64,000 nt of DNA from NCBI RefSeq assembly GCF_036186745.1, contig NZ_CP108086.1, forward strand, positions 8,184,001 to 8,248,000. The letters run 5' to 3'. The notes beneath the pieces were generated by a model. It saw only the letters and a list, made by a program, of their open reading frames with translations, was not told the origin of the DNA and searched no databases. This stretch comes from Microbispora hainanensis (lineage in GTDB: Bacteria > Actinomycetota > Actinomycetes > Streptosporangiales > Streptosporangiaceae). Both the position numbers and the translations under genes were made by a program. This document shows, in pieces, positions 53,145-62,128 of this stretch. Within the stretch, counting starts at the first letter, position 1. Each line of letters starts with the position of its first letter.

Positions 53145-55179
53145 CGCTCACCACCACGAGGTTGCCGTAGTCGTCCATGGTCGCCGTGAAGCCGGGATGC
53201 ACCGGCAGGGTCGAGCCGTACTCCTCGATCACGGCCGGGCCGCGCACCACCGCGCCCGCGCCGAGGTCGGCCCGGCGGTAGATCACGGTCCTGGCCCACT
53301 GCTCGAAGAACACGTCGCGGGTCGCGACCGGGCTCGGCTCGTCCTCCTGGAGGGGCCTGCGCGCGATCTTCGGCCGGGTGATCGGGCCGATGCCGGACAC
53401 CCGCAGGTTGACCCACTCGACGGCGTGGCGGGGGTCGTCGCGGTAGCCGTACCCGTAGAGCCTCTCGTGCTCGGCGTGGAACCGCTCGGCGACCTCGGCG
53501 AGCCATGCCGCGTCGACGGGGCCGTCGGGGGCGGGCACCCGCACCTCGTACGCCTGGCCGTAGTAGCGCAGGTCGGCGCTGCGCGCGTACACGTGCCCGG
53601 TGAAGCCCTCGCGGTCGAGCGCGGCGGCGGCCTCGGCCTCCAGGCCGGCCAGGATTCCGGCGACCACCTCGGGCGAGGGGTCGCGGGCGACGTACGTGCG
53701 GACGTAGTCGTTCTTCACGTCCACGGTGAGCAGGCCGAACGCGGACACGTTCCCGGGATCGGGCGGGACGATCGCGGCCCGCAGCCCGAGGACGTCGATG
53801 AGCCGGCAGGCCAGCAACGGCCCGGAGCCGCCGAAGGCGACCATCGGGAAGTCCCGCACGTCGAGGCCGCGCTGCACGGTGATCTGCCTGATCGCGTTGG
53901 ACTGGTTGAACGCGCTGATCTCCAGGATCCCGGTGGCGCAGCGCTCCGGGGTCAGCCCGAGACGGCCCGCCAGCGCTTCGACGCCCGCCCGGGCGGCGGC
54001 GACGTCGAGGGGGATCTCGCCGCCGAGCAGGTGCGGAGGCACCCGGCCGAGGAAGACGTGCGCGTCGGTCACCGTCACCTCGGTGCCGCCCCTGCCGTAG
54101 CAGATCGGCCCGGGGTCCGCACCCGCCGATCTCGGGCCGACCTTCAGCGTGCCCTCGGGGGAGATCCAGGCGATGGACCCGCCGCCCGCCCCGACCGTGA
54201 CGATGTCGATCATCGGGATCTTGCACGGGTAGCGGCCGATGCTGCCCTCGGTCGTCAGCGACGGCTCCCCGTCCACCACGACGGCCACGTCGGTGGAGGT
54301 GCCGCCGCCGTCGAGGGTGATGACGCTCGGGTGCCCGGCGGTGCTCGCGATAAGCGCCGCGCCGAGCGCCCCCGCCGCCGGACCGGACAGCACGGTCGTG
54401 ATCGGCTGGTGCACCACCTCGGCCGCCGACAGCACGCCGCCGTTGCTCTTCATGACCGAGAACGGCCGGCCCAGCCGCTCCGACAGGTTGTCGATGTATC
54501 GCCGCATGATCGGCTTGACCGCCGCGTCCACCAGCGTGGTCACCGACCGCTCGTACTCCCGGTATTCGCGCAGCACGTCGCTCGACAGCGACACGACCGC
54601 CTCGGGGTGCTCGCGCTCCAGCACCGCGCGCATCCGCCGTTCGTGCTCCGGGTTGGCGTAGGAGTGCAGGAAGCACACCCCGATCGCGGTGACGCCGCGC
54701 GCCTTGAACCACCGCGCGGCGTCCGCGGCCTGCTCCTCGTCGAACGGCCGGACCTCGCGGCCGAGGTGGTCGAGCCGCCCCCCGACCGTACGCACCCGGT
54801 GGACGGGCACGATCCGCGGCGGCTTGACCCAGAAGTAGGAGTTGCCGTACCCGTCCGGCACGCTCTGCCGGGCGATCTCCAGGACGAACTCGAAGCCCTC
54901 CGTGGTGACGAAGCCCAGGTGCGACGTGCCGTCCGGGCGGTCCTCCAGCAACTGGTTGGTGGCGACGGTGGTGCCGTGGACGAGTGCGGACACGGCGTCG
55001 AGGGCGCGGGACCCCGCGTGGGCCTCGAGCACCTTGTGCACGCCTGCCATGAACCCGTCGGCCGGGTTGGCAGGAGTCGAGGGAGTCTTGGTCGTGACGA
55101 TCCGGCCGGACTCCTCGTCGACGAGCACGACGTCGGTGAAGGTGCCGCCAGTGTCGACCCCGATGCGCACGCTGGACAT
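53134..55179 (-). CDS. hyuA: hydantoinase/oxoprolinase A subunit (HyuA)
   Basis: 681 residues. N-terminal IGVDTGGTFTDVVLVDE is the ATP-binding start of the actin-like fold, followed by STPANPADGFMAG and VHGTTVATNQLLE. The later segments VITLDGGGTSTDVAVV, GAGGGSIAWI and VAFGGSGPLLACRL are all as in HyuA/oxoprolinase proteins. Cytoplasmic ATP-dependent ring opening is expected with HyuB. Confidence 0.93.
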   Translation of the reverse strand: MSSVRIGVDTGGTFTDVVLVDEESGRIVTTKTPSTPANPADGFMAGVHKVLEAHAGSRALDAVSALVHGTTVATNQLLEDRPDGTSHLGFVTTEGFEFVLEIARQSVPDGYGNSYFWVKPPRIVPVHRVRTVGGRLDHLGREVRPFDEEQAADAARWFKARGVTAIGVCFLHSYANPEHERRMRAVLEREHPEAVVSLSSDVLREYREYERSVTTLVDAAVKPIMRRYIDNLSERLGRPFSVMKSNGGVLSAAEVVHQPITTVLSGPAAGALGAALIASTAGHPSVITLDGGGTSTDVAVVVDGEPSLTTEGSIGRYPCKIPMIDIVTVGAGGGSIAWISPEGTLKVGPRSAGADPGPICYGRGGTEVTVTDAHVFLGRVPPHLLGGEIPLDVAAARAGVEALAGRLGLTPERCATGILEISAFNQSNAIRQITVQRGLDVRDFPMVAFGGSGPLLACRLIDVLGLRAAIVPPDPGNVSAFGLLTVDVKNDYVRTYVARDPSPEVVAGILAGLEAEAAAALDREGFTGHVYARSADLRYYGQAYEVRVPAPDGPVDAAWLAEVAERFHAEHERLYGYGYRDDPRHAVEWVNLRVSGIGPITRPKIARRPLQEDEPSPVATRDVFFEQWARTVIYRRADLGAGAVVRGPAVIEEYGSTLPVHPGFTATMDDYGNLVVVSDDR

Positions 55180-55273
55180 GCTCCGTGTTTACCGATCGCC
55201 GCCGATCGGAAGAACCGGCGCACTCTGCCGAAGAATCGCCGTCCTGTCGTCAGACCCTGCCCGGACCAGCGGC

Positions 55274-55936
55274 CTACACCGCGCAGGCGCCGTCGTCGCA
55301 GCCGTCGCCGCCCGGCACGCGTGCGGCCCTCTCCTGCGCCGTACGCTGCTCGACCTCACGCAGGGCGGCCACGAGCGTCTCGACGGGCTGCGCGCCCGAC
55401 ACGGCGAACTTCTCCTCGAACAGGAACAGCGGGACGGCGCGGATGCCGAGCTCGCGGGCGCGGGCGAGGTCCGCGCGCACCTCGCCGGCTCCCTCGCCCG
55501 TGTCCTCGACTCCCACCTCGGCGGCGAGAGTGGCCAGCGTGGCGGGGTCGCCGACGTCGAGGCCGTCGGTGAAGTGCGCCCGGAAGAGCCGGTCGGTCAT
55601 GTCCGCGTCGCGCCCGGCGCGGCCGGCCAGCCCGATCAGCCGGTGCGCCTCGAAGGTGTTGGCGGCGATCGCGCGGTCGAAGCGGAGCTTCAGCCCGTCC
55701 TGCGCCGCCACGCCCGCGACGTGACCGGTCATCTGCGCCACCTGGGCGGCGCCGCCGAACTTGCGCTCCAGCGCGCTCAGCAGCGGCTCACCGCTGGAGA
55801 CCCCGTCCGGGTCGAGCTGGAACGGGCGATGGGCGATCTCTACGGGCCCCTCGTAGAGGCGTACGGCCTGATGGAGACGGTGGTGACCGATGTAGCACCA
55901 CGGACACACGACATCGGAGAAGATCTCGACTTTCAC
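55274..55936 (-). CDS. DsbA/FrnE-like thioredoxin-fold oxidoreductase
   Basis: 220 residues from GTG 55936. The active site is CPWC (11-14) in a cytoplasmic FrnE-type protein with no signal peptide. Family features HRPFQLDPDG, a long alpha-helical insertion (NTFEAHRLIGLAGRAG) and the cis-Pro region AVPLFLFEEKFAVSGAQP are clear. The C-terminus has an extra Cys pair (GCDDGACA). FrnE members act on disulfides or in polyketide pathways. Confidence 0.9.
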   Translation of the reverse strand: MKVEIFSDVVCPWCYIGHHRLHQAVRLYEGPVEIAHRPFQLDPDGVSSGEPLLSALERKFGGAAQVAQMTGHVAGVAAQDGLKLRFDRAIAANTFEAHRLIGLAGRAGRDADMTDRLFRAHFTDGLDVGDPATLATLAAEVGVEDTGEGAGEVRADLARARELGIRAVPLFLFEEKFAVSGAQPVETLVAALREVEQRTAQERAARVPGGDGCDDGACAV

Positions 55937-56009
55937 GACATGTCCCAACCAGCGCCTCCGGCAGTGGATTCCCCGCCGGCGGGGATTCGATCGGCCTTGC
56001 GACCCGCGT

Positions 56010-56037
56010 ACTCGCATCCGTATATTCGTGTGCGAGT
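56010..56037. promoter_or_regulatory. inverted repeat, likely PadR operator
   Basis: ACTCGCA and TGCGAGT form perfect 7-bp arms around a 14-base spacer that contains TATATT. It lies 25 bases before the padR-like start and in the promoter of the divergent DsbA-like gene. Confidence 0.65.
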
Positions 56038-56061
56038 AAACGGACAAGAGGGTGATCGTCC

Positions 56062-56709
56062 ATGGCGAAGCGGCGCAAGGTGGCGAACCTGCTGGCGCTG
56101 GCGGTGCTCTCCGCGCTCGCGCACCGGCCGATGCATCCGTACGAGATGGCGGCGGCCCTGCGCGGCTGGAACAAAGAGCACGACATGGGGATCAAGTGGG
56201 GATCCCTGTACACGGTCGTCGGAAACCTGGCCAAGCACGGGCTGATCGAGGAACTGGAGAGCGGCCGCCAGGGGCGCCGCCCGGAGCGGACCGTTTACCG
56301 GATCACCGAGGCGGGCCGGGAGGAGCTGGTCGACTGGACCCGGGAACTGCTCGGCGTCCCCCAGATGGAGTTCCCGCGCTTCCGCGCCGGGCTGTCGGTC
56401 ATGGCCGTGCTCCCCCCGGACGACGTGGCCGGGCTGCTCACCGACCGGCTCTCGGCGATCAGGAGGGGGATCGCCGAGCTGGAGGAGTTCCATGAACGTG
56501 ACGACCTGCAGGTGCCGCGTCTGTTCCTCATCGAGACGGAGTACGACCTGGCGATGCTCAGGGCGGAAGAGCGCTGGGTCGCGGCCCTGCTCGACGAGCT
56601 GACCTCCGGCACGTTCCCCGGCCTGGCGGAGTGGCGGGGCTTCCACGAGGCCGGCGGGCTGTCAGCGGAGATGAAGGAGCTCGCGGAAGAGAAGATCACT
56701 GACCTTTAG
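56062..56709 (+). CDS. PadR-family transcriptional regulator
   Basis: 215 residues. The winged helix is LALAVLSALAHRPMHPYEMAAALR, then WGSLYTVVGNLAKHGLIEE, then RRPERTVYRITEAGREEL. A C-terminal helical Vir/AphA-like dimer domain follows. It probably represses itself, the divergent dsbA-like gene or the FAD monooxygenase downstream; a 28-base inverted repeat sits at its promoter. Confidence 0.92.
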   Translation: MAKRRKVANLLALAVLSALAHRPMHPYEMAAALRGWNKEHDMGIKWGSLYTVVGNLAKHGLIEELESGRQGRRPERTVYRITEAGREELVDWTRELLGVPQMEFPRFRAGLSVMAVLPPDDVAGLLTDRLSAIRRGIAELEEFHERDDLQVPRLFLIETEYDLAMLRAEERWVAALLDELTSGTFPGLAEWRGFHEAGGLSAEMKELAEEKITDL

Positions 56710-56847
56710 TCCTGGTGGCGGTGCTGCAACACCGCCACCAGGCAGACCTTCGAACCGGCATGTGGTGGCCCGAAGATGCAGCGAATCGAGGATAACGGGT
56801 CTCCTCCCATGGCGGTTCGGCGTGCACGTCAATCGACAGGAGGAGAA

Positions 56848-58035
56848 ATGAAGCACGTCGCGATCATCGGCGGTGGCATCGCCGGCCCGGTCACCGCGCT
56901 GGCGCTGCGCAGGGCGGGCATGGACGTCACCATCTACGAGGCCTATCCGACCAGCGCCGACGAGGCAGGCGGATCACTCGGCCTCGCCCCCAACGGCCTG
57001 GCGGCGCTGGAGATCGTCGGTGTGGCCGGCGCGGTGCGGGCGGCCGCGCAGCCCGTCACGCGCTCGGTCATGTCGCTCGCCGGCCGCACGCGCCTGGAGC
57101 TGCCCAGCCTGTCCGAGGTCGGACCGATGCACATGGTCCGGCGCGCCGACATCTACCGGGCGCTGCGCGACCAGCTCGTGAAGCAGGGCGTCGCGGTCGA
57201 GTACGGCAGACGGCTCACCGGGGTCGAGGGCACCACGGCGATCTTCGCCGACGGCGGCCGGGCCGGGTTCGACGTCCTGGTCGGCGCCGACGGCGTCCAC
57301 TCCACCGTCCGCCGGCTCATCGACCCGCACGCGCCCGGCCCGAAGTGGACCGGGATGATCGGCGTGGAGGGCGTCTCGACGTACGAGGTGCCCGAGGATC
57401 CGGAGACGACGGTCTTCGCCTTCGGCAGGCGCGGCTACTACCTCTACTGGCGCAACGCCGCGGGCGGCACCACCTGGGGCGTCAACCTGCCCTACGACCG
57501 GCCCCTGTCCCTCGCCCAGGCCCGCGAGGTGCCGCGCGAGGAGTGGATGCGCACCCTGCGGAAGACGTACGGCGACGACGTGCCCGGTGGTGACCTCATC
57601 CGGCACACCCCGGTGACGTCGATGCTGGTGACGGGGGCGCTCTACATCATGCCCAGCGTGCCGCGCTGGCACCGCGACCGGATGGTCCTGGTCGGCGACG
57701 CCGCCCACGCGCCGTCGAACAGCTCGGGGCAGGGCGCGTCGCTCGCGATCGAGAGCGCCGTCCAGCTCGCCCGCTGCCTGCGGGACATCGAGGACGTGCC
57801 GCGGGCGTTCGCCACGTACGAGCGGCTCCGCCGCAGCCGGGTGGAGAAGGTGGCGGCGCGCACCGCCAAGATCAACCATGCCAAGACACCGGGCCCGGTC
57901 ATGCGGAGGCTGATTCCGCTTCTCATGCCGCTGATGCTGAAGACGGTCATGAATCCGGACAAGACCGTGGGCCCGGAGCAGCGCTACCGCATCGACTGGG
58001 ACGCGCCCGCCGCCGTCGCCTCCCCGGTCCGCTGA
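56848..58035 (+). CDS. FAD-dependent monooxygenase (PHBH/TetX-like)
   Basis: 395 residues. FAD motif AIIGGGIAGPVTALALRRAGMD at the N-terminus, the DG motif VLVGADGVHSTVR (about 155) and RMVLVGDAAHAPSNSSGQGAS (about 285) identify a class A flavoprotein hydroxylase. It hydroxylates aromatic or drug-like compounds with NAD(P)H and O2. A strong AGGAGGAG precedes the ATG. With the upstream PadR gene it makes a typical phenolic- or drug-response pair. Confidence 0.9.
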   Translation: MKHVAIIGGGIAGPVTALALRRAGMDVTIYEAYPTSADEAGGSLGLAPNGLAALEIVGVAGAVRAAAQPVTRSVMSLAGRTRLELPSLSEVGPMHMVRRADIYRALRDQLVKQGVAVEYGRRLTGVEGTTAIFADGGRAGFDVLVGADGVHSTVRRLIDPHAPGPKWTGMIGVEGVSTYEVPEDPETTVFAFGRRGYYLYWRNAAGGTTWGVNLPYDRPLSLAQAREVPREEWMRTLRKTYGDDVPGGDLIRHTPVTSMLVTGALYIMPSVPRWHRDRMVLVGDAAHAPSNSSGQGASLAIESAVQLARCLRDIEDVPRAFATYERLRRSRVEKVAARTAKINHAKTPGPVMRRLIPLLMPLMLKTVMNPDKTVGPEQRYRIDWDAPAAVASPVR

Positions 58036-58078
58036 CCACGCTCGCCCAGGTTGCCGCGGGTGAAAACTTTCCCGGCTC

Positions 58079-58200
58079 GGTGTGCGGCGACCACACCGCA
58101 CCCCGGCGGGAAAGCCCTCGACACCTCTGCGTCGTCGGGGAGGGCGGGAGCATCCGCCGCGCGGCCGAACGCTTCCAGGTCTGCCACACCACCGCGGCTC
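58079..58200 (+). pseudogene. remnant of a transposase helix-turn-helix (IS481-like)
   Basis: In the plus frame from 58079 the segment GSIRRAAERFQVCHTTAARG matches the helix-turn-helix of IS481-type transposases (RRAAERFQVSxTTAARW form). No DDE domain, terminal repeat or other transposase part is present, and the tail is unrelated. A decayed fragment. Confidence 0.5.
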
Positions 58201-58227
58201 GCGGCGTCCGCCCTTGCCCGCGGCGGC

Positions 58228-58914
58228 CTACCCGCGGCGGCTCCGGCGGCCGAGGAGCCAGCCGATGACGGCGCTGCCGAGCGCCACCCCGGCGCCGGTG
58301 CCGAACGCCGCGAGCATCGTCCAGGCCGGCACGCCCTGGCGACGCGCCGCCGGGGCGGCCTCGCGCGTGAACACGCGTGGCGCGGCCTCCCCTGTCACGG
58401 CCGCCGGCACCACCGCACGCTCGTCACCGGCCGCCGCTCCCGGCCCCGCCGCGACGACGGCCGTGCCTGCGACGGGGACCGACAGCAGGTGCCGCTCGAC
58501 GGCGGAGAAGAACTCCCCCGCGGTCTTCTTCGCGACCGAGGCGAGCATCCGCTGCCCCACGCCGCCGATCATGCCGCCGACGACGGCGTCGGCGTCGTAG
58601 TCGACCCGGGTGCCGCCCTCGGCGTCGCTGAGCCGTACGGCCACGGTCGCCTCGACCGTGCCGGGCGCGCCCTGACCGCGCGCGCCGAGCGTGAACCGGT
58701 CGGGCTCCTCCTGGTCGCGCAGCGCCACCTCGCCCTGGTAGACGCCCTTGATCGAGGCGACCCCCGCCGTCACCGTCATCGCGTACACGTTCTCGCCGAT
58801 CGTCTCCAGGCGCTCGCAACCGGGGATCGTCCTGACCAGGACGCCGGGGTCCTGGAGGGCGTCCCAGACCCGCTTGCGCTCCACCGCGACCAGCGCGCTG
58901 CCTGAGACCTTCAT
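58228..58914 (-). CDS. CoxG-like SRPBCC protein with C-terminal membrane anchor
   Basis: 228 residues from ATG 58914 (GGAGGTG upstream). The first 150 residues match CoxG (MKVSGSALVAVERKRVWDAL, PGVLVRTIPGCERLE, GVYQGEVALRDQEEPDRF, GTRVDYDADAVVGGMI). A linker and a C-terminal helix (AFGTGAGVALGSAVIGWLLG) anchor it in the membrane. CoxG helps recruit molybdenum hydroxylases to the membrane; a large subunit of that class lies at the window end. Confidence 0.88.
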   Translation of the reverse strand: MKVSGSALVAVERKRVWDALQDPGVLVRTIPGCERLETIGENVYAMTVTAGVASIKGVYQGEVALRDQEEPDRFTLGARGQGAPGTVEATVAVRLSDAEGGTRVDYDADAVVGGMIGGVGQRMLASVAKKTAGEFFSAVERHLLSVPVAGTAVVAAGPGAAAGDERAVVPAAVTGEAAPRVFTREAAPAARRQGVPAWTMLAAFGTGAGVALGSAVIGWLLGRRSRRG

Positions 58915-59250
58915 GCGCCCACCTCCGATGCCGAGCACCCTAGAGAATCACCGGTTCGGCGAGAACGGCAAGATCTGCCCCGGCACGGCGTCGTGCTCGT
59001 GCAGAGTTCACATGCCCGGCGGCGCGGCCGGCTATCGGCCGTTCTCCGCCGTCGCCGCGCAGAAGTGCCCCGGCGCGTACGCCCGTCCACCGATGCCGGC
59101 CCCCGCATGGTCAACCGCGCGGCGTACGGGGGAATCACCCGCACGACGGACGCGGCACTTGCCCTCGTTCGCCCATCCTTGATCGCGCGCCTCCCCAGGA
59201 GGCGCTCCCGGCGGTCCGGGACCGTCAGTCCCCGGCGACCGGGACGATCC

Positions 59251-59276
59251 GGCCGGCATGGCCGGCATGGCCGGCA
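59251..59276. repeat. 9-bp tandem repeat
   Basis: GGCCGGCAT occurs three times in a row (last unit partial) in the cydA upstream region. Confidence 0.85.
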
Positions 59277-59355
59277 CTGCAGGCGACGGGGACACCGCGA
59301 ACGGGGCGGGACTTCGCCCGGCTGTGACGAAGATCGCACACCGCGGAACCCTATT

Positions 59356-59404
59356 GCTCTACAGCTTGTAGTACTACTGAACATAGAACTACAAGCTGTA
59401 GAGC
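59356..59404. promoter_or_regulatory. 17-bp inverted repeat with two CTACA-N3-TGTAG palindromes before cydA
   Basis: Arms 59356-59372 and 59388-59404 are perfect reverse complements around 15 bases. Each arm contains its own palindrome, CTACA-gct-TGTAG (59359-59371) and CTACA-agc-TGTAG (59389-59401), 30 bases apart. This looks like two operators of a BlaI/CopY-type winged-helix repressor, 20 bases before the cydA ATG. A Rex-type site is not seen. Confidence 0.75.
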
Positions 59405-59423
59405 TCTCTGGCGTGAGGGAGAC

Positions 59424-60887
59424 ATGGACGCGCTTGACCTGGCACGGTGGCAGTTCGGGGTCACCACCGTCTACCACTTTCTCTTCGTACCTCTGACGAT
59501 CGGGCTGGGCGTCTACGTCGCCGGGCTCCAGACCGCCTGGCTGCGGACGGGCAAGGAGCACTACCTCAGGCTCACGAAGTTCTTCGGCAAGCTCTTCCTG
59601 ATCAACTTCGCCATGGGCGTGGTCACCGGCATCGTCCAGGAGTTCCAGTTCGGGATGAACTGGAGCGAATACTCGACCTTCGTCGGCGACGTGTTCGGCG
59701 CGCCGCTGGCGCTGGAGGCGCTGCTCGCGTTCTTCCTGGAGTCGACGTTCCTCGGCCTGTGGATCTTCGGCTGGGACCGGCTGCCCAAGCGCGTCCATCT
59801 CGCCTGCCTGTGGGCCGCCGTCATCGGCTCCAACCTGTCGGCGTACTTCATCCTCGCGGCCAACGCCTGGATGAAGCACCCGGTCGGCTACGAGGTCGTG
59901 GACGGCAGGGCCAGGATGACCGACCTGTGGGCGGTGCTGACCAACTCGACTGCCCTCGCCCAGGTGCCGCACGTCGTCGCCGGCTCGTTCGTCGTGGCGG
60001 GCGGGTTCGTCATCTCCGTCGCGGGCTACCGCATCCTGCGCGAGCGCGGCCTGCGCGTGCTGCCCGGCCGCCGGAGCGCCCAGGCCGTCCAGAACGCGAC
60101 CGTGCCGATGCGCCGCGTCCCGGACATGTGGCGTACGAGCCTGCGCGCCGCGCTCGTCATGACGGCGATCGCGGGGGCGGTCGTCGCCGGCACCGGCGAC
60201 CTGTCCGGCCGGTTGCTGCACGAGCAGCAGCCGATGAAGCTCGCCGCGGCGGAGGGCCTGCGCCACGACACCGCCGGGGCGCCGTTCTCGATCGTGCCCG
60301 GCGTCGAGGTGCCCGGGCTGCTCAGCCTGCTCTCCGCGCACGACCCCGGCGCGACCGTCCAGGGCGTCGACGACATCCAGGCGCGCTATGCGAAGGCCTT
60401 CGGACCGGCCGACTACGTCCCGAACCTGCCGGTCGTGTTCTGGTCGTTCCGCGTGATGATCGTCTTCGGCATGACCACGGTCGGCCTGTCGGTGCTCGGC
60501 CTGTGGCTGACCCGGCGGCGCCGGCGCGGCGGAACGGCGAAGCCGGTGCCCGGCTGGTTCGCCCGCCTGTGCGTTCTGGCGCTCCCGCTGCCCATCGTCG
60601 CGATCATCTCGGGCTGGCTGCTCAGCGAGATCGGCCGCCAGCCGTGGACCGTCCAGGGCGAGCTCATGACGGCCGCGAGCGTGTCGCCCGGCGTCTCGCT
60701 CGGCGAGGTCGCGATCACCCTGGCGGTCTTCACGGTCCTGTACGGCGTGCTGGCGCTGGCCGAGGGCGTGCTGCTGGTGCGGCACGTCAAGGCGGGCCCG
60801 GAGCTGCCGCCGGTCGAGAACGCGCCCTCGGGCACCGTTCCCACCCGGCCCGACGAGGCGCGGCTCACGCCGACGCTCATGTACTGA
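59424..60887 (+). CDS. cydA: cytochrome bd ubiquinol/menaquinol oxidase subunit I
   Basis: 487 residues, polytopic. His18 in VYHFLFVPLTIGLG binds heme b595, a later His lies in AQVPHVVAGSF, and SEIGRQPWTVQGELMT holds the quinol-site region. The Q-loop is short (GVEVPGLLSLLSAHDPGA), as in actinobacteria. It is a high-affinity terminal oxidase for low oxygen. GGGAG lies near the ATG. cydB follows 11 bases later; cydDC is not in the window. Confidence 0.95.
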   Translation: MDALDLARWQFGVTTVYHFLFVPLTIGLGVYVAGLQTAWLRTGKEHYLRLTKFFGKLFLINFAMGVVTGIVQEFQFGMNWSEYSTFVGDVFGAPLALEALLAFFLESTFLGLWIFGWDRLPKRVHLACLWAAVIGSNLSAYFILAANAWMKHPVGYEVVDGRARMTDLWAVLTNSTALAQVPHVVAGSFVVAGGFVISVAGYRILRERGLRVLPGRRSAQAVQNATVPMRRVPDMWRTSLRAALVMTAIAGAVVAGTGDLSGRLLHEQQPMKLAAAEGLRHDTAGAPFSIVPGVEVPGLLSLLSAHDPGATVQGVDDIQARYAKAFGPADYVPNLPVVFWSFRVMIVFGMTTVGLSVLGLWLTRRRRRGGTAKPVPGWFARLCVLALPLPIVAIISGWLLSEIGRQPWTVQGELMTAASVSPGVSLGEVAITLAVFTVLYGVLALAEGVLLVRHVKAGPELPPVENAPSGTVPTRPDEARLTPTLMY

Positions 60888-60898
60888 GGAGCCACGAG

Positions 60899-61810
60899 AT
60901 GACGACCTTCTGGTTCATCGTGATCGCGTTCCTCTGGACGGGTTACTTCGTCCTGGAGGGGTTCGACTTCGGCGTGGGGGCGCTGCTGCCGCTGCTGTCG
61001 CGGTCGGAGGCCGACCGCAGGCAGGTGCTCGGCACCATCGGGCCGGTCTGGGACGGCAACGAGGTGTGGCTGATCACCGCGATCGGGGCGATGTTCGCCG
61101 CCTTCCCCGCCTGGTATTCGGGCCTGCTCAGCAGCTTCTACCTGCCGGTCTTCCTCGTCATCACCGGCCTGATCCTCCGTGGGGTGGGCCTGGAGTGGCG
61201 GGGCAAGGTCCACTCCCGGCGCGAGGTCGCGCTGTGCGACGCCGGGATCGTCACCGGTAGCGTGCTCCCGGCGTTCCTGTGGGGCGCGATCTTCGGCAAC
61301 CTGCTGTTCGGCACGGCGCTGGCGACCATGCTGGGCGGGGCCCTGTCGCTGTCGGTGGCCGTGCTGCACGGCGCGGTGTTCGTGGCGCTCAAGACGACCG
61401 GCGGGGTCCGCGCCCGCGCCCGGCGCGCCGCGCTGCTCGCGGCCGCCGGCGCGCTGCCGGTCGCGCTCGCCGTGCTGCCGTCCGTGCCCGGCATGGGGCC
61501 GATGTGGACGCTCGGCACGGCCCTGCTCGCCGCCGCGGCGCTGGCGGCCGGGGTGACGCTGGTGTGGGGCCGCCGGGAGGGCTGGGCCTTCGTCGCGACC
61601 GCGACGGCGATCGCCGCCACGACCGCCACCGTCTTCGGCGTGCTGTGGTCCGCTCCCCTGCCCGGGCTCACGCTGGCCGAGGCGGCCTCGGCGCCGTACA
61701 CGCTGACCGTCCTCACCTGGATCGGCCTGTTCGCCCTGCCGGGCGTCATCGCCTACCAGGCCTGGACCTACTGGGTCTTCCGCAAGCGCCTCACGGCCCA
61801 AGTCTCCTGA
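60899..61810 (+). CDS. cydB: cytochrome bd oxidase subunit II
   Basis: 303 residues with about eight membrane helices. N-terminal FWFIVIAFLWTGYFVLEGFDFGVG, then GPVWDGNEVWLI, are CydB hallmarks. It starts 11 bases after cydA with GGAG upstream and is part of the same operon. Confidence 0.95.
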   Translation: MTTFWFIVIAFLWTGYFVLEGFDFGVGALLPLLSRSEADRRQVLGTIGPVWDGNEVWLITAIGAMFAAFPAWYSGLLSSFYLPVFLVITGLILRGVGLEWRGKVHSRREVALCDAGIVTGSVLPAFLWGAIFGNLLFGTALATMLGGALSLSVAVLHGAVFVALKTTGGVRARARRAALLAAAGALPVALAVLPSVPGMGPMWTLGTALLAAAALAAGVTLVWGRREGWAFVATATAIAATTATVFGVLWSAPLPGLTLAEAASAPYTLTVLTWIGLFALPGVIAYQAWTYWVFRKRLTAQVS

Positions 61811-61827
61811 TCCAGGAACGGCAGAAA

Positions 61828-61856
61828 GGGTAGAGTCCTAAGGTAGACAGGGTAGA
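61828..61856. promoter_or_regulatory. three direct repeats before vapB
   Basis: RGGTAGA occurs at 61828, 61841 and 61850 in the 57-base gap between cydB and the antitoxin gene; a possible VapB(C) autorepression site. Confidence 0.5.
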
Positions 61857-61867
61857 AAGGGGCGGCC

Positions 61868-62128
61868 ATGAGCTTGAACATCAAGAATCCCGAGGCCGAG
61901 CGATTGGCGGCCGAGATCGGGGCGCTCACTGGCGAGAGCAAGACCGCCGCCGTCATTTCCGCCCTGCGGGAGAGGCACGAGCGGCTGCTCGCCAAGCTTC
62001 GGCAGACCGAGGACGCCGCGATGGCAGACGACATCCTCGCCCTTGCCGCGAGGATCCGCTCGCGAGTGGGTGGGGTCGAGCTGTCAAGCGACTTCCTCTA
62101 CGACCCTGAGACCGGGCTTCCGTCGTGA
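61868..62128 (+). CDS. vapB: VapB-family antitoxin
   Basis: 86 residues. N-terminal LNIKNPEAERLAAEIGALTGESKTAAV is the AbrB/ribbon-helix-helix-like VapB form (PSK/Rv0623 type), and the acidic C-terminal tail (SSDFLYDPETGLPS) should block the toxin. AAAGGGG precedes the ATG. The stop overlaps the vapC GTG by four bases. Confidence 0.9.
   Translation: MSLNIKNPEAERLAAEIGALTGESKTAAVISALRERHERLLAKLRQTEDAAMADDILALAARIRSRVGGVELSSDFLYDPETGLPS

Larger units (their letters stand above)
58915..59423. other. 509-bp intergenic region upstream of cydA
   Basis: No gene is supported; plus- and minus-strand frames here are Arg/Pro-rich without family patterns. It holds a 9-bp GGCCGGCAT repeat (59251-59276) and, near cydA, the large inverted repeat with two operator-like palindromes. 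Confidence 0.6.

Noticed and set aside
59300-59423. Rex redox operator before cydA
   Set aside because: No TTGTGA-N6-TCACAA-like site is visible; the only strong dyad is the CTACA/TGTAG pair.
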